Assembly (NCBI GenBank): GCA_002372465.1
Contig: DFGW01000225.1
Span: 1 to 8,990, forward strand
Direction: 5' to 3'
Origin: Butyrivibrio sp. UBA3740
GTDB lineage: Bacteria > Bacillota > Clostridia > Lachnospirales > Lachnospiraceae
Length of the DNA stretch: 8,990 nucleotides
Shown here: in pieces, positions 1 to 5,921 of the stretch
Layout: the number at the start of each line of letters is the position of its first letter
Position numbering within the stretch: position 1 is the stretch's first letter
The notes under the pieces: model-generated
Seen by the model: only the letters and a program-made list of their open reading frames with translations
Told to the model about the DNA's origin: nothing
Databases searched by the model: none
Position numbers and translations under genes: made by a program

Positions 1-20
1 TCTGTTCTGTTTGCACTCAT
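1..20 (-). CDS. Start of an unidentified gene (5' end only)
   Basis: An ATG at 18-20 opens a frame reading MSANRT before it runs off the left edge. On the minus strand it is preceded by AGGAAAGCGAGG, a purine-rich stretch that can serve as ribosome site, although GAGG lies 11 nt from the ATG, slightly far. A sigma-A type promoter lies upstream at 66-94, downstream of the LytTR gene, so this gene probably has its own transcription start. Too little protein is visible to name a family. Confidence 0.45.
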
Positions 21-65
21 TATTATGATTACCTCGCTTTCCTTAAGATTTTTATTACATTACAA

Positions 66-94
66 AGAGTAACAAATATGCGTTTTAAAGTCAA
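66..94 (-). promoter_or_regulatory. Promoter for the gene at the left edge
   Basis: On the minus strand TTGACT (89-94) and TACTCT (66-71) are separated by exactly 17 nt. The -35 box matches the sigma-A consensus at 5 of 6 bases. The -10 box matches only 3 of 6, but these include the important first two and last bases. It lies between the LytTR stop codon and the ATG at 20, giving a leader of about 40 nt. Confidence 0.45.
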
Positions 95-110
95 CGTGTT
101 TTTTAGTTCG

Positions 111-464
111 TCAGAATACCAGCTTCTGCTTCATCTCATTGTATTTTTCAGAAGTCATAAGAGCAGTTTCATCCGTGCCCTTAAGTGTTACCGTATAGGT
201 CCATCTGCCGTACACCTCAAGCTTTTTGACTGCTCCCACTCTGATTATGTACGATTTGTGGCATCTCATGAATTTGTCAGGATCGAGTTTCTCCTGTATA
301 GAAGAAAGAGATGACGACGTAAGGAAGGTCTCATCCTCCGTCACAATCCTGCTTATGCCATCGGTCCTCTCGATCATTATGATGTCCTTCGTGTCTATGA
401 GATTTATCTCTTCTTTTCCGCGGATGATTAGCTTGTCATTTTTGATTCCTAGGGACGGAGTCAA
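111..464 (-). CDS. Stand-alone LytTR DNA-binding regulator
   Basis: This 117-residue protein consists almost wholly of one LytTR domain, the beta-sheet DNA-binding domain of AgrA/LytR-type regulators. Recognisable parts are the DIIMIERTDGISRIVTEDE strands (about 27-45), the SLSSIQEKLDPDKFMRCHKSYIIRV core (about 53-77) with its typical F-R-C-H-K-S-Y-I-I run, and the KLEVYGRWTYTVTL strand pair. There is no receiver domain and no membrane segment, so any signal input must come from elsewhere. The start is doubtful: the frame opens with TTG at 464, with no good ribosome site, 10 nt after the preceding methyltransferase stop. An ATG at 472 is out of frame by one base and stops after three codons, so a start-proximal frameshift or coupling through the overlapping TGA/TTG is possible. 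It is last in a long co-directional run. Confidence 0.8.
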   Translation of the reverse strand: MTPSLGIKNDKLIIRGKEEINLIDTKDIIMIERTDGISRIVTEDETFLTSSSLSSIQEKLDPDKFMRCHKSYIIRVGAVKKLEVYGRWTYTVTLKGTDETALMTSEKYNEMKQKLVF

Positions 465-474
465 GGACTCATTT

Positions 475-1257
475 TTACTTTTTCGCTACAATGAGATATC
501 TGTGGATGGTTCCCTCGACGAAGCCGTTCTTGTCGATTTTTTCCTGCATCTTGAGGAGCTTGTCGAAGCACTTCTCCACCGAGAAATCCGGGAACTCCCA
601 CTCTATGATGCGAGCAAACCACACGAATGCGCCTACGTCATAGAATCTGATTGGTCTGTACACTTCTTCGCCTCGGATTACTTCAAATCCGGCTTCTTCA
701 AATTTCTTTTTCTGGATAGAGAGCTCTAACTCCGGGAAGGGCTCAGGTGTGCCGGGAAGAACCATCTCCACCAGTTCCCTGTCGTTCTTGCCTCCCACCT
801 GCTGAGTGATGAATATGCCATTATCCTTAAGGAGTCTGTATATCTCCTTGGGGTCAAAGCTTCCGTGTCTGTTGATCATTATGTCAAAAGAGCTGTCGGC
901 AAAAGGAATGTCTGATTCATTATCACAGGTTTTGAAATCAATCCCCAGGGGCAAAAGAGTCTCTTTGCACAGCTCAACGTTTGGCGGAAAGCCCTCTGTT
1001 GCTGCTGTGTTCTTGTATGGGTGTCCCAGCGATAGCAGGAACTCTCCTCCACCAGTGTCAAAATCCATAAGCTTCATGTCAGGATCAAGGTACTCCTCAA
1101 TTATCTTCTTGTAATCCCAGGGAAGGTCGTCTTCCTCTTCGTATCTGTCATGGATGTGAGAAAAGTCCCAGCCGTGAATGTGGGCAATCTTCTCCTCTGC
1201 TTCCCATTCTTTTCTAAGTTCATTTATTCTGTCTGTATTCATATTTCTGTAATCCAT
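475..1257 (-). CDS. Class I SAM-dependent methyltransferase (divergent motif I)
   Basis: The 260-residue protein has a Rossmann methyltransferase layout. A helical N-terminus (1-60) is followed by the SAM-binding motif I region LMDFDTGGGEFLLSLG (63-78), the second acidic position in ATEGF (about 86-90), an IPFADSSFDIMINRHGSFDP segment and a KDNGIFITQQVGG strand. Motif I reads DFDTGGGE rather than the usual D-x-G-x-G-x-G. The C-terminal part (about 190-260) is aromatic-rich and probably forms the substrate lid; the substrate cannot be read from sequence. ATG at 1257 is preceded by GAGG six nt upstream, and the gene overlaps the end of the P-loop kinase gene by 19 nt, so the two are probably translationally linked. 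Confidence 0.85.
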   Translation of the reverse strand: MDYRNMNTDRINELRKEWEAEEKIAHIHGWDFSHIHDRYEEEDDLPWDYKKIIEEYLDPDMKLMDFDTGGGEFLLSLGHPYKNTAATEGFPPNVELCKETLLPLGIDFKTCDNESDIPFADSSFDIMINRHGSFDPKEIYRLLKDNGIFITQQVGGKNDRELVEMVLPGTPEPFPELELSIQKKKFEEAGFEVIRGEEVYRPIRFYDVGAFVWFARIIEWEFPDFSVEKCFDKLLKMQEKIDKNGFVEGTIHRYLIVAKK

Positions 1258-1724
1258 TTTTCTGCCTCTTCTCTGGTATGGAATGTGATCACCTTCTTGT
1301 CCGGATATTTGGAAAAGAGCTCGTAAAGAACCGGCTTATTTTCTTCCTCATAGTTCTTAACCAGCTCCACAAGTTCAGGATCCAGCTTATTCTCTGTCCA
1401 TGGCATATCAGGGCGATCCTGCCCTACTCTGCCTATAATTCCATCCATGCAGACCTGCTCGCCATAATCCAGGAAAAAGACTGTATCGCAGGCTGCAATT
1501 CTCTTTTCATAAGTCCTGCTGTAATCTCCGTCAATGATCCAGGTGTCGCGACTTACAAGGTCAGATAACTGCTCGTCAAACTCGTCTCTGGAAATATGGG
1601 TCCTGTCAGCCTTCCACCATATGTTATCCAGATGGTACAGCGGAAGATCTGTTTTCTCATGAAGTTTAATTGAAAAGGTGCTCTTACCACTTCCGGAGCA
1701 CCCCAGTACAAGTACTTTTTTCAT
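1239..1724 (-). CDS. P-loop nucleotide kinase, FlaR/adenylate-kinase-like
   Basis: This 161-residue protein begins with a beta strand and a perfect Walker A motif, GCSGSGKST (8-16). It continues with LPLYHLDNIWW (27-37) and WIIDGDYSRT (about 62-71), the pattern of the small ATPases annotated as 'topology modulation protein' (FlaR) or adenylate-kinase-related proteins. CDTVFFLDY (79-87) would be the Walker B strand. These proteins are presumed small-molecule or nucleotide kinases; the physiological substrate is generally unknown. The ATG at 1724 shares four bases (ATGA) with the stop of the upstream acetyltransferase, with GGGAGAG nine nt upstream, and the 3' end overlaps the methyltransferase. 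Both signs point to one transcript. Confidence 0.85.
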   Translation of the reverse strand: MKKVLVLGCSGSGKSTFSIKLHEKTDLPLYHLDNIWWKADRTHISRDEFDEQLSDLVSRDTWIIDGDYSRTYEKRIAACDTVFFLDYGEQVCMDGIIGRVGQDRPDMPWTENKLDPELVELVKNYEEENKPVLYELFSKYPDKKVITFHTREEAEKWITEI

Positions 1725-2278
1725 TTATGCATACTCTCCCACTCATGGCGAAGAAGCCTGTACTCCAGGCGGGTTTTCATTCTGTCGTCATGCCACTCAT
1801 AGTCGATGTGCTCAGCTTCTTTTATGAGCCCACTTTTTTGCATAACTCTCTCAGAGCCGATATTCTCTGCAAGGCACCCGGTTGTTACTCTGTACACGTT
1901 GTCCTGAGTGAAAGCAAATTCGAGCACCTTCTGCACTGCCTCGGACATATATCCATTGCCCCAGAACTTCGGATATGTAAAGTATCCAAGATGAACAAGC
2001 TTACCAACCGGCGTATTGTCTGTTACCGTATAACCGACGCTTCCTACCTGCTCATGGGAGTCCTTTAGTTCCATGTGCAGAAAATAAAACTCCCTATCCG
2101 GCTTCTCCATATCTGCCAGTACGCCTTCGAACTCTTCTCTGGCATCTGCAGGTGAATCCAGCTTGATGTCCTGAAGGTAGTACATTGTCTTATCATCTGT
2201 TTTTAATTTGAAGTATTCCTCAAAGTCGCTCTCAGTGTAATCTCTGAGGATCAGCCTGTCTGTCTCCAGATTTATCAT
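1721..2278 (-). CDS. GNAT-family N-acetyltransferase, RimJ/RimL-like
   Basis: A full-length GNAT domain of 185 residues. The N-terminal LETDRLILRDYTESDFEEYFKL (about 4-25) is the signature opening of RimJ/RimL-type enzymes. HLGYFTYPKFWGNGYMSEAV (96-115) contains the acetyl-CoA pyrophosphate loop, here WGNGYMSE in place of the canonical Q/R-x-x-G-x-G/A. LAENIGSERVMQKSGL (136-151) is the usual final motif, with Asn139 and Ser142. It transfers acetyl from acetyl-CoA to an amine; members act on ribosomal protein N-termini or on small molecules including antibiotics, and the target here is open. ATG at 2278 has a modest GGGGAAAAG ribosome site. It ends in a 4-nt ATGA overlap with the kinase gene. 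Confidence 0.88.
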   Translation of the reverse strand: MINLETDRLILRDYTESDFEEYFKLKTDDKTMYYLQDIKLDSPADAREEFEGVLADMEKPDREFYFLHMELKDSHEQVGSVGYTVTDNTPVGKLVHLGYFTYPKFWGNGYMSEAVQKVLEFAFTQDNVYRVTTGCLAENIGSERVMQKSGLIKEAEHIDYEWHDDRMKTRLEYRLLRHEWESMHK

Positions 2279-2296
2279 TATTTCTTTTCCCCATTC

Positions 2297-2806
2297 TCAG
2301 ATCTCCTTCAATAATCTAAGCACTCTGAGATCTCTTTTTATCATGACTTCGTTAAAAAAGACATCGCTGGAATAAATGTCATTGGCCTTGATCGCCTTGT
2401 CCAGATCCACGATGCGCAGTACAAACTCCGCATCGCTCTCGTAATCATCAAGTTCCTGCTCTACCAGCTCGTCTTCTACATCACAGAAATAGTAAAAGTT
2501 TTCCTGTTCAAAGATGGTGTCCTCTCCCCGATCACTCTTTTGCCTGCGAAGGACACTTCCAAACTCCCTGATGCTCTCAGGGATGACAACCATTCCGACT
2601 TCCTCTCTGACTTCGCGAACGAGAGCCTGTCTTTTGTCCTCGTCCTCGTGAATTCCGCCGCCAGGGAATTTGTAGTATTTCTCCTTCTTGCTGTAAACCA
2701 GCGCAATCTTGTCGCCTTTTCTGATGATTGCTCTGGCAGAGGGCCTTCGAAATACGTTGCCTGATTCTTTGTAGTCTTTTAAATCAATTTCAAAAAGTCT
2801 TTTCAT
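2297..2806 (-). CDS. Nudix hydrolase
   Basis: A compact 169-residue Nudix protein, counting from the ATG at 2806. The Nudix box is exact: G-x5-E-x7-R-E-V-R-E-E-V-G-M at residues 50-72, in the context FPGGGIHEDEDKRQALVREV, with the catalytic Glu pair in REEVG. Such enzymes cleave a nucleoside diphosphate linked to another group; the substrate is not visible. The open frame reaches back to a TTG at 2818, but ATG at 2806 is better because GAGGA lies directly upstream at proper spacing and the start then falls 8 nt after the methyltransferase stop at 2815. It is 18 nt from the acetyltransferase gene and is the second Nudix domain in this operon, the other being fused to a phospholipase-like domain. 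Confidence 0.88.
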   Translation of the reverse strand: MKRLFEIDLKDYKESGNVFRRPSARAIIRKGDKIALVYSKKEKYYKFPGGGIHEDEDKRQALVREVREEVGMVVIPESIREFGSVLRRQKSDRGEDTIFEQENFYYFCDVEDELVEQELDDYESDAEFVLRIVDLDKAIKANDIYSSDVFFNEVMIKRDLRVLRLLKEI

Positions 2807-2814
2807 GGTTATCC

Positions 2815-3555
2815 TCAATGTTTCCTTGCCTTAATGACCAGAAAATCCGGCTTATGGAAAAGATCTTTATGCTCCGGAAATTTCTTTAGAAGCTCTTCGT
2901 CCGGCAGCGGCTCTACCATTTTCTCTATGGTAAAGCCGGAATCTACCAATGTATTTACTATGGTTGAAAACATTCTGTGGTACTTCTTGATGCCATCTAC
3001 AAACCAGGTGCTCTCGTTCTCCGTCTCGATACCATAGTTTTTAAGGTTGACATGTATCTTTTCCCCGTTCTCATCTCTTGTCCAGCGCTCGCCTGTGCTG
3101 TGGCAGGTGTTAAAGGGATGCTCCTGTGAAAAGATAAATTCGCCACCGGGTGTAAGGAGGCCATTCACGTTCCTTACTACTCCTTCGAAGTCCTCAACAT
3201 AGTGAAGGGCCAGTGAGCTTATGACCACGTCGAACTTCTCCGTGATTTGAGAGATGTCCTCGATTGGCATGAGACGATACTCAATCTTTGGATCGCTGTT
3301 TTTGGCCTTTGCCACTTCCAGCATCTTCTCCGAAATATCAATGCCCACAACCCTGTCTGCTCCTTTTTGGATAAAAGAGATACAGTGCTCGCCATATCCG
3401 CATCCCAGGTCGAGAACTCTTTTCCCTGTGAGATTAGGTAAAAGAGAAAACAGCGTCGGGATTTCAAAGAGGTCGTTGGCGTTAGATGCTCTCTCCCTGA
3501 TTTTCTTGTAGCCTTCAAAGAATGTTTCGTTGTCAAATATGTTCTGCTTGGGCAT
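2815..3555 (-). CDS. Class I SAM-dependent methyltransferase (UbiE/COQ5-like fold)
   Basis: A 246-residue methyltransferase read from MPKQNIF. Motif I is canonical, RVLDLGCGYGEH (about 46-57). The acidic residue ending strand 2 is in VVGIDISEKML (about 69-79), and motif IV/V segments are KFDVVISSLALHYVED and LLTPGGEFIFSQEHP. This is the standard fold of small-molecule methyltransferases; the C-terminal half is specific and unassigned. The frame extends to a GTG at 3606, but the ATG at 3555 is chosen because a perfect AGGAGG (3561-3566) sits 5 nt before it. With this start the gene overlaps the end of the phospholipase/Nudix gene by 23 nt, which suggests coupled translation. Confidence 0.88.
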   Translation of the reverse strand: MPKQNIFDNETFFEGYKKIRERASNANDLFEIPTLFSLLPNLTGKRVLDLGCGYGEHCISFIQKGADRVVGIDISEKMLEVAKAKNSDPKIEYRLMPIEDISQITEKFDVVISSLALHYVEDFEGVVRNVNGLLTPGGEFIFSQEHPFNTCHSTGERWTRDENGEKIHVNLKNYGIETENESTWFVDGIKKYHRMFSTIVNTLVDSGFTIEKMVEPLPDEELLKKFPEHKDLFHKPDFLVIKARKH

Positions 3556-4729
3556 GCAATCCTCCTGAGATGAACTTTTCATACTCTTTAAGCGCAGTAT
3601 GTTCACGCCTGTAAAGCCCGTAAACTGCTATGGTCCTGTCATGGTAGTCTTCGTATTTACCGAATATCTCAAGCGCCTGCTCGAGCGGAACCCATGCATT
3701 GGTGTAGCCTGCAAGCTTCTCTGCTTCTGTAAGGCGCTGAACTCCTGTATCTTCTATAAGCTCACATATGAAGTAGTGATTGATGTGTCTCCAGACATCA
3801 AAGAGCTCTTCAATATCAAGATACCCGGTTATGGCCTTTGTCCTGTATCCGGTCTCCTCCAGCATCTCACGCTCGCAGCACGAAGAGTAGTCTTCATGGC
3901 CTTCCACTCCGCCTCCGGGGATGATGTACAATCCGCTCTTTGGCTCGTGGCACAAAAGAACTTTTCCCTCCCTTACAAGTATTCCTCTGCATGCGTGGCG
4001 AAGCTTCTCTATACGACCAAGATAATCATCATTTATAAGCTGCATCTCTACTGCAGGGGCATTACCAAACTCTTTTATCTGCCCACAGATCCTATCCGGA
4101 ACTTCATTCACGAATCTTCGCATCATGTCCGCTGTGATGAATTCGTGCCCGGATACATCAATAGGATCAGGAAGATTATACTGCTCGTCGATGAGATGTC
4201 TTTTCATCCTTATCATGCAGTCGGCCTTAACATAATCTTCAAAATCTGCTGCCTCCGAGTCTTCAAGAAGCTGCATTATCACATCGGCGTTATCTATATT
4301 TTGATAGAGCCATCTGTCTATCCGGAATGATTCGGGGGAATACCCTTCCTTGAACTCGTTCAGGTTCATGGGCGGAATCATCTCTTTTTGCAGAGCACGC
4401 CAGTTAAGCAGATCATTCCAATAGTCCGTAAGGCAATGCACAACTATACCCATGTAAAAAGCCTTTCGTATGTTATCATTTTCTTTTACCACATATTTGT
4501 TCCAAAAGGCTTTGATATTTATGATCCAGTTATCGTAGTTCTGCGTATCTCCCCATGGTCCGCAGTTCTCGAATAAATGGGAATGAATCTTCTTGCTCAG
4601 GTAATCCTCGTCAAAGTGCACCGAATCAGGCGCCACCGAGCCGAGGATGTACTCCGCCTTCCCCTCGGCAATCCCCAATCTGTCTATCAGCTTGTACGCT
4701 ACTTCCATGTGCGTAATCTGTCCCGCCAT
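3533..4729 (-). CDS. Fusion protein: zinc-dependent phospholipase C-like domain plus Nudix hydrolase
   Basis: The 398 residues hold two domains. Residues 1 to about 215 resemble the zinc-dependent phospholipase C / S1-P1-like helical family: HMEVAYKLIDRLG (7-19), GSVAPDSVHFD (30-40), KIHSHLF (47-53) and YMGIVVHCLTDYWND (92-106) supply the His and Asp residues that bind zinc in this family. No signal peptide is seen, unlike secreted PLCs, so it should be cytoplasmic. Residues about 246-385 are a Nudix domain with an exact box, G273-x5-E279-x7-R287-E-M-L-E-E-T-G-Y295, in the context YIIPGGGVEG. One enzyme may cut a phosphoester made accessible by the other, but this is only an inference. AGAGGAG lies nine nt before the ATG. 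It is the first gene of a seven-gene run behind the promoter at 4802-4830. Confidence 0.85.
   Translation of the reverse strand: MAGQITHMEVAYKLIDRLGIAEGKAEYILGSVAPDSVHFDEDYLSKKIHSHLFENCGPWGDTQNYDNWIINIKAFWNKYVVKENDNIRKAFYMGIVVHCLTDYWNDLLNWRALQKEMIPPMNLNEFKEGYSPESFRIDRWLYQNIDNADVIMQLLEDSEAADFEDYVKADCMIRMKRHLIDEQYNLPDPIDVSGHEFITADMMRRFVNEVPDRICGQIKEFGNAPAVEMQLINDDYLGRIEKLRHACRGILVREGKVLLCHEPKSGLYIIPGGGVEGHEDYSSCCEREMLEETGYRTKAITGYLDIEELFDVWRHINHYFICELIEDTGVQRLTEAEKLAGYTNAWVPLEQALEIFGKYEDYHDRTIAVYGLYRREHTALKEYEKFISGGLHAQAEHI
3561..3566 (-). promoter_or_regulatory. Ribosome binding site that fixes the 3555 start
   Basis: On the minus strand this is AGGAGG, five nt before ATG at 3555. It lies inside the coding sequence of the upstream phospholipase/Nudix gene and rules in favour of the shorter methyltransferase reading over the GTG at 3606. 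Confidence 0.75.
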
Positions 4730-4762
4730 ACTTTAATTCTCCTCTCCACATACCGGTAGAAA

Positions 4763-4796
4763 AATGGTCCCCTGACTTAAGTCCCCAGGGACCATT
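4763..4796 (-). terminator. Hairpin: methyltransferase terminator and/or 5'-terminal stem of the next mRNA
   Basis: AATGGTCCC (4763-4771) and GGGACCATT (4788-4796) form a perfect 9-bp stem around a 16-nt loop that itself contains the palindrome GACTTAAGTC. In the minus direction five T residues follow (4764 down to 4760), as in an intrinsic terminator for the methyltransferase ending at 4844. The promoter at 4802-4830 would start transcription at about 4795, so the same hairpin would also lie at the extreme 5' end of the phospholipase/Nudix mRNA. Confidence 0.6.
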
Positions 4797-4801
4797 ATTC
4801 A

Positions 4802-4830
4802 ATTATATCCGATAACCATGGGGCTCACAA
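4802..4830 (-). promoter_or_regulatory. Promoter of the phospholipase/Nudix-to-LytTR gene run
   Basis: On the minus strand TTGTGA (4825-4830) and a perfect TATAAT (4802-4807) are separated by exactly 17 nt. It lies just after the methyltransferase stop codon and about 70-100 nt before the ATG at 4729. The predicted start, near 4795, is at the first base of the hairpin at 4763-4796. Confidence 0.65.
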
Positions 4831-4843
4831 GAAATAGCCATCG

Positions 4844-5662
4844 TCATTTCTTGATAAAAACCTGCACTACATGGTTGGAATAGCCCATCAGATCAGCCCT
4901 TTCAGCCGTTGCTATCAGGTACTGAAGCCATTCGTTATAGGACGCTTCCGACATATTGTTTACTGAATCCCTGATAACATGTGAGAGTCCATCCTGAGCA
5001 AATCTTGGGCCTTTTGTGACAGGCACTTCTTTTAGAACCAGCTCTGTCAGTTCATCTATTGTGGGTATAGTATCAAGGTATATAGATGAACCGGTATTGT
5101 CTGTGACTCTGGCTGTGTCCCTTTCGTAGCCTATTGTCTTTATCTCTTCAGCCGGATTCTCATGCTGGAATATGTACTGTATGAGCGGAGCATCCTGAAG
5201 CACAAACGCAACAAATATTGGTGCACCTTTTTTAGCTACTCTTGCAGCTTCTTTTATCGCTGCTATTCTCTCCGGTGTCTTATGAAGATGGTAGACAGGG
5301 CCCAGCTCAAGTACCAGGTCAAAGGTGTTGTCGTTAAACTCTTTCAAATCCAGCGCATTACCCTGATGCACGTTGATGTTCTTTGCATTTTTAAAGAGTT
5401 CTTTCATTCTGGCAACGTTGTCCGGATGCAGATCCAGCGCGTCGATAGAATAGCCTTCCCCGGCCAGAGCATTTGTGTAAACACCGCATCCGGCGCCTAT
5501 ATCTATGATCCTGTCACCGGGTTTTAGAAATTTATGGAGGTAGTGCATGGTCAATCTGTACTCTGTTTCATTTACTTTTGTACTAAACAAACGATACTCT
5601 TCTCCTGCGCCTGAGTACTGTCTCAGATATAACTCTTCAAGCTCTTTTCCCTCTAGTCCCAT
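4844..5662 (-). CDS. Class I SAM-dependent methyltransferase under leader-peptide attenuation
   Basis: A 272-residue methyltransferase with canonical motif I, RIIDIGAGCGVYTNAL (51-66), the strand-2 acid in IDALDLHPDN (Asp77), NVHQGNALDLKEFNDNTFDLVLELGPVYHLH as motifs III/IV, and a long C-terminal region (about 150-272) that is not assigned. It lacks the N-P-P-F/N-I-P-F type motif of Erm-like adenine dimethylases and shows no zinc-finger Cys cluster, so it is not an Erm or RlmA enzyme on what can be seen; its substrate is unknown. ATG at 5662 has AGGAGG eight nt upstream. The striking point is regulation: its leader holds a strong promoter, a 19-codon leader ORF and competing hairpins ending in a terminator only about 24 nt before the start codon. 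It sits alone between two terminator-like hairpins. Confidence 0.87.
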   Translation of the reverse strand: MGLEGKELEELYLRQYSGAGEEYRLFSTKVNETEYRLTMHYLHKFLKPGDRIIDIGAGCGVYTNALAGEGYSIDALDLHPDNVARMKELFKNAKNINVHQGNALDLKEFNDNTFDLVLELGPVYHLHKTPERIAAIKEAARVAKKGAPIFVAFVLQDAPLIQYIFQHENPAEEIKTIGYERDTARVTDNTGSSIYLDTIPTIDELTELVLKEVPVTKGPRFAQDGLSHVIRDSVNNMSEASYNEWLQYLIATAERADLMGYSNHVVQVFIKK

Positions 5663-5686
5663 TTCATAATCCTCCTTTTGAGTAAT

Positions 5687-5729
5687 AAAAAAAGCACAGT
5701 TACCAGATTACAATCTGCCCTGTGCTTTT
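5687..5729 (-). terminator. Intrinsic terminator in the methyltransferase leader (attenuator segments 3:4)
   Basis: AAAAGCACAG (5690-5699, plus strand) and CTGTGCTTTT (5720-5729) form a perfect 10-bp stem. Inside it CAGAT/ATCTG forms a second 5-bp stem with a TACA loop. On the minus strand the stem is followed by seven T residues (5693-5687). It ends about 24 nt before the methyltransferase start codon, so it can only act in the leader, as a regulated stop. Confidence 0.8.
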
Positions 5730-5746
5730 CAAAAATCATCATTTAC

Positions 5747-5793
5747 GAAAAACCACACAGACAGATAAGACCTATCGGCTCACAGCTGTGTGG
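5747..5793 (-). promoter_or_regulatory. Anti-antiterminator hairpin (attenuator segments 1:2)
   Basis: In the RNA, CCACACAG (5786-5793) pairs perfectly over 8 bp with CUGUGUGG (5753-5760), followed by UUUUUC. The enclosed part can form GAUAG/UUAUC. The downstream arm with its U run can instead pair with the 5' arm of the terminator: CUGUGU, a two-base GG bulge, then UUUU, against AAAAGCACAG. This makes it mutually exclusive with both neighbours, as expected for a 1:2 / 2:3 / 3:4 attenuator. Segment 1 begins 10 nt after the leader-ORF stop codon. Confidence 0.65.
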
Positions 5794-5803
5794 ATAAATC
5801 CAG

Positions 5804-5863
5804 CTATAAGCGAATACGTCTGTACATAATCTCCATGTAGTTATACATATATCGCTGATTCAT
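5804..5863 (-). CDS. Leader peptide of 19 residues
   Basis: ATG at 5863 opens a 19-codon frame reading MNQRYMYNYMEIMYRRIRL, ending in TAG. AAGGAG (5869-5874) sits five nt before the start, which is ideal spacing. The peptide is unusual in content: five Met, four Tyr and four Arg in 19 residues. R16-I17-R18 is an Arg-X-Arg motif, known to halt macrolide-bound ribosomes in leader peptides such as that of ErmD. The stop codon lies 10 nt before the first arm of the regulatory hairpins. Its likely job is to sense ribosome inhibition, or less probably shortage of Tyr, Met or Arg, and so to control readthrough into the methyltransferase. The ribosome site can fold into a small AUAAG/CUUAU hairpin. 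Confidence 0.7.
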   Translation of the reverse strand: MNQRYMYNYMEIMYRRIRL

Positions 5864-5892
5864 AAGTGCTCCTTATCGGTTTATTGTTTGTT

Positions 5893-5921
5893 ATGATATC
5901 GCAGGCACACGAGGCTGTCAA
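5893..5921 (-). promoter_or_regulatory. Near-consensus promoter of the methyltransferase leader
   Basis: On the minus strand a perfect TTGACA (5916-5921) and TATCAT (5893-5898, 5 of 6 bases) are separated by exactly 17 nt. The -35 box overlaps the stop codon of the metallo-hydrolase gene. Transcription should start near 5886, about 12 nt before the ribosome site of the leader peptide. This is the best promoter match in the window. Confidence 0.8.

Noticed and set aside
78..314. Plus-strand open frames across the window, such as 78-314, 226-729, 806-1114, 1670-2068, 3599-4330 and 5162-5527
   Set aside because: All lie opposite well-supported minus-strand genes, lack ribosome sites and show no protein family features; they are antisense shadows.
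2807..2818. Nudix gene start at TTG 2818
   Set aside because: ATG at 2806 has GAGGA at suitable spacing; the TTG would place the ribosome site inside the gene.
3556..3606. Methyltransferase start at GTG 3606
   Set aside because: A perfect AGGAGG precedes ATG 3555, and the extra residues (MNILRLKSMKSSSQEDC) do not look like part of the domain.
4844..5662. Erm-type rRNA adenine dimethylase, suggested by the leader peptide
   Set aside because: The protein lacks the characteristic N-I-P-F-like catalytic motif and the Erm N-terminal sequence. Only the leader logic resembles erm genes.
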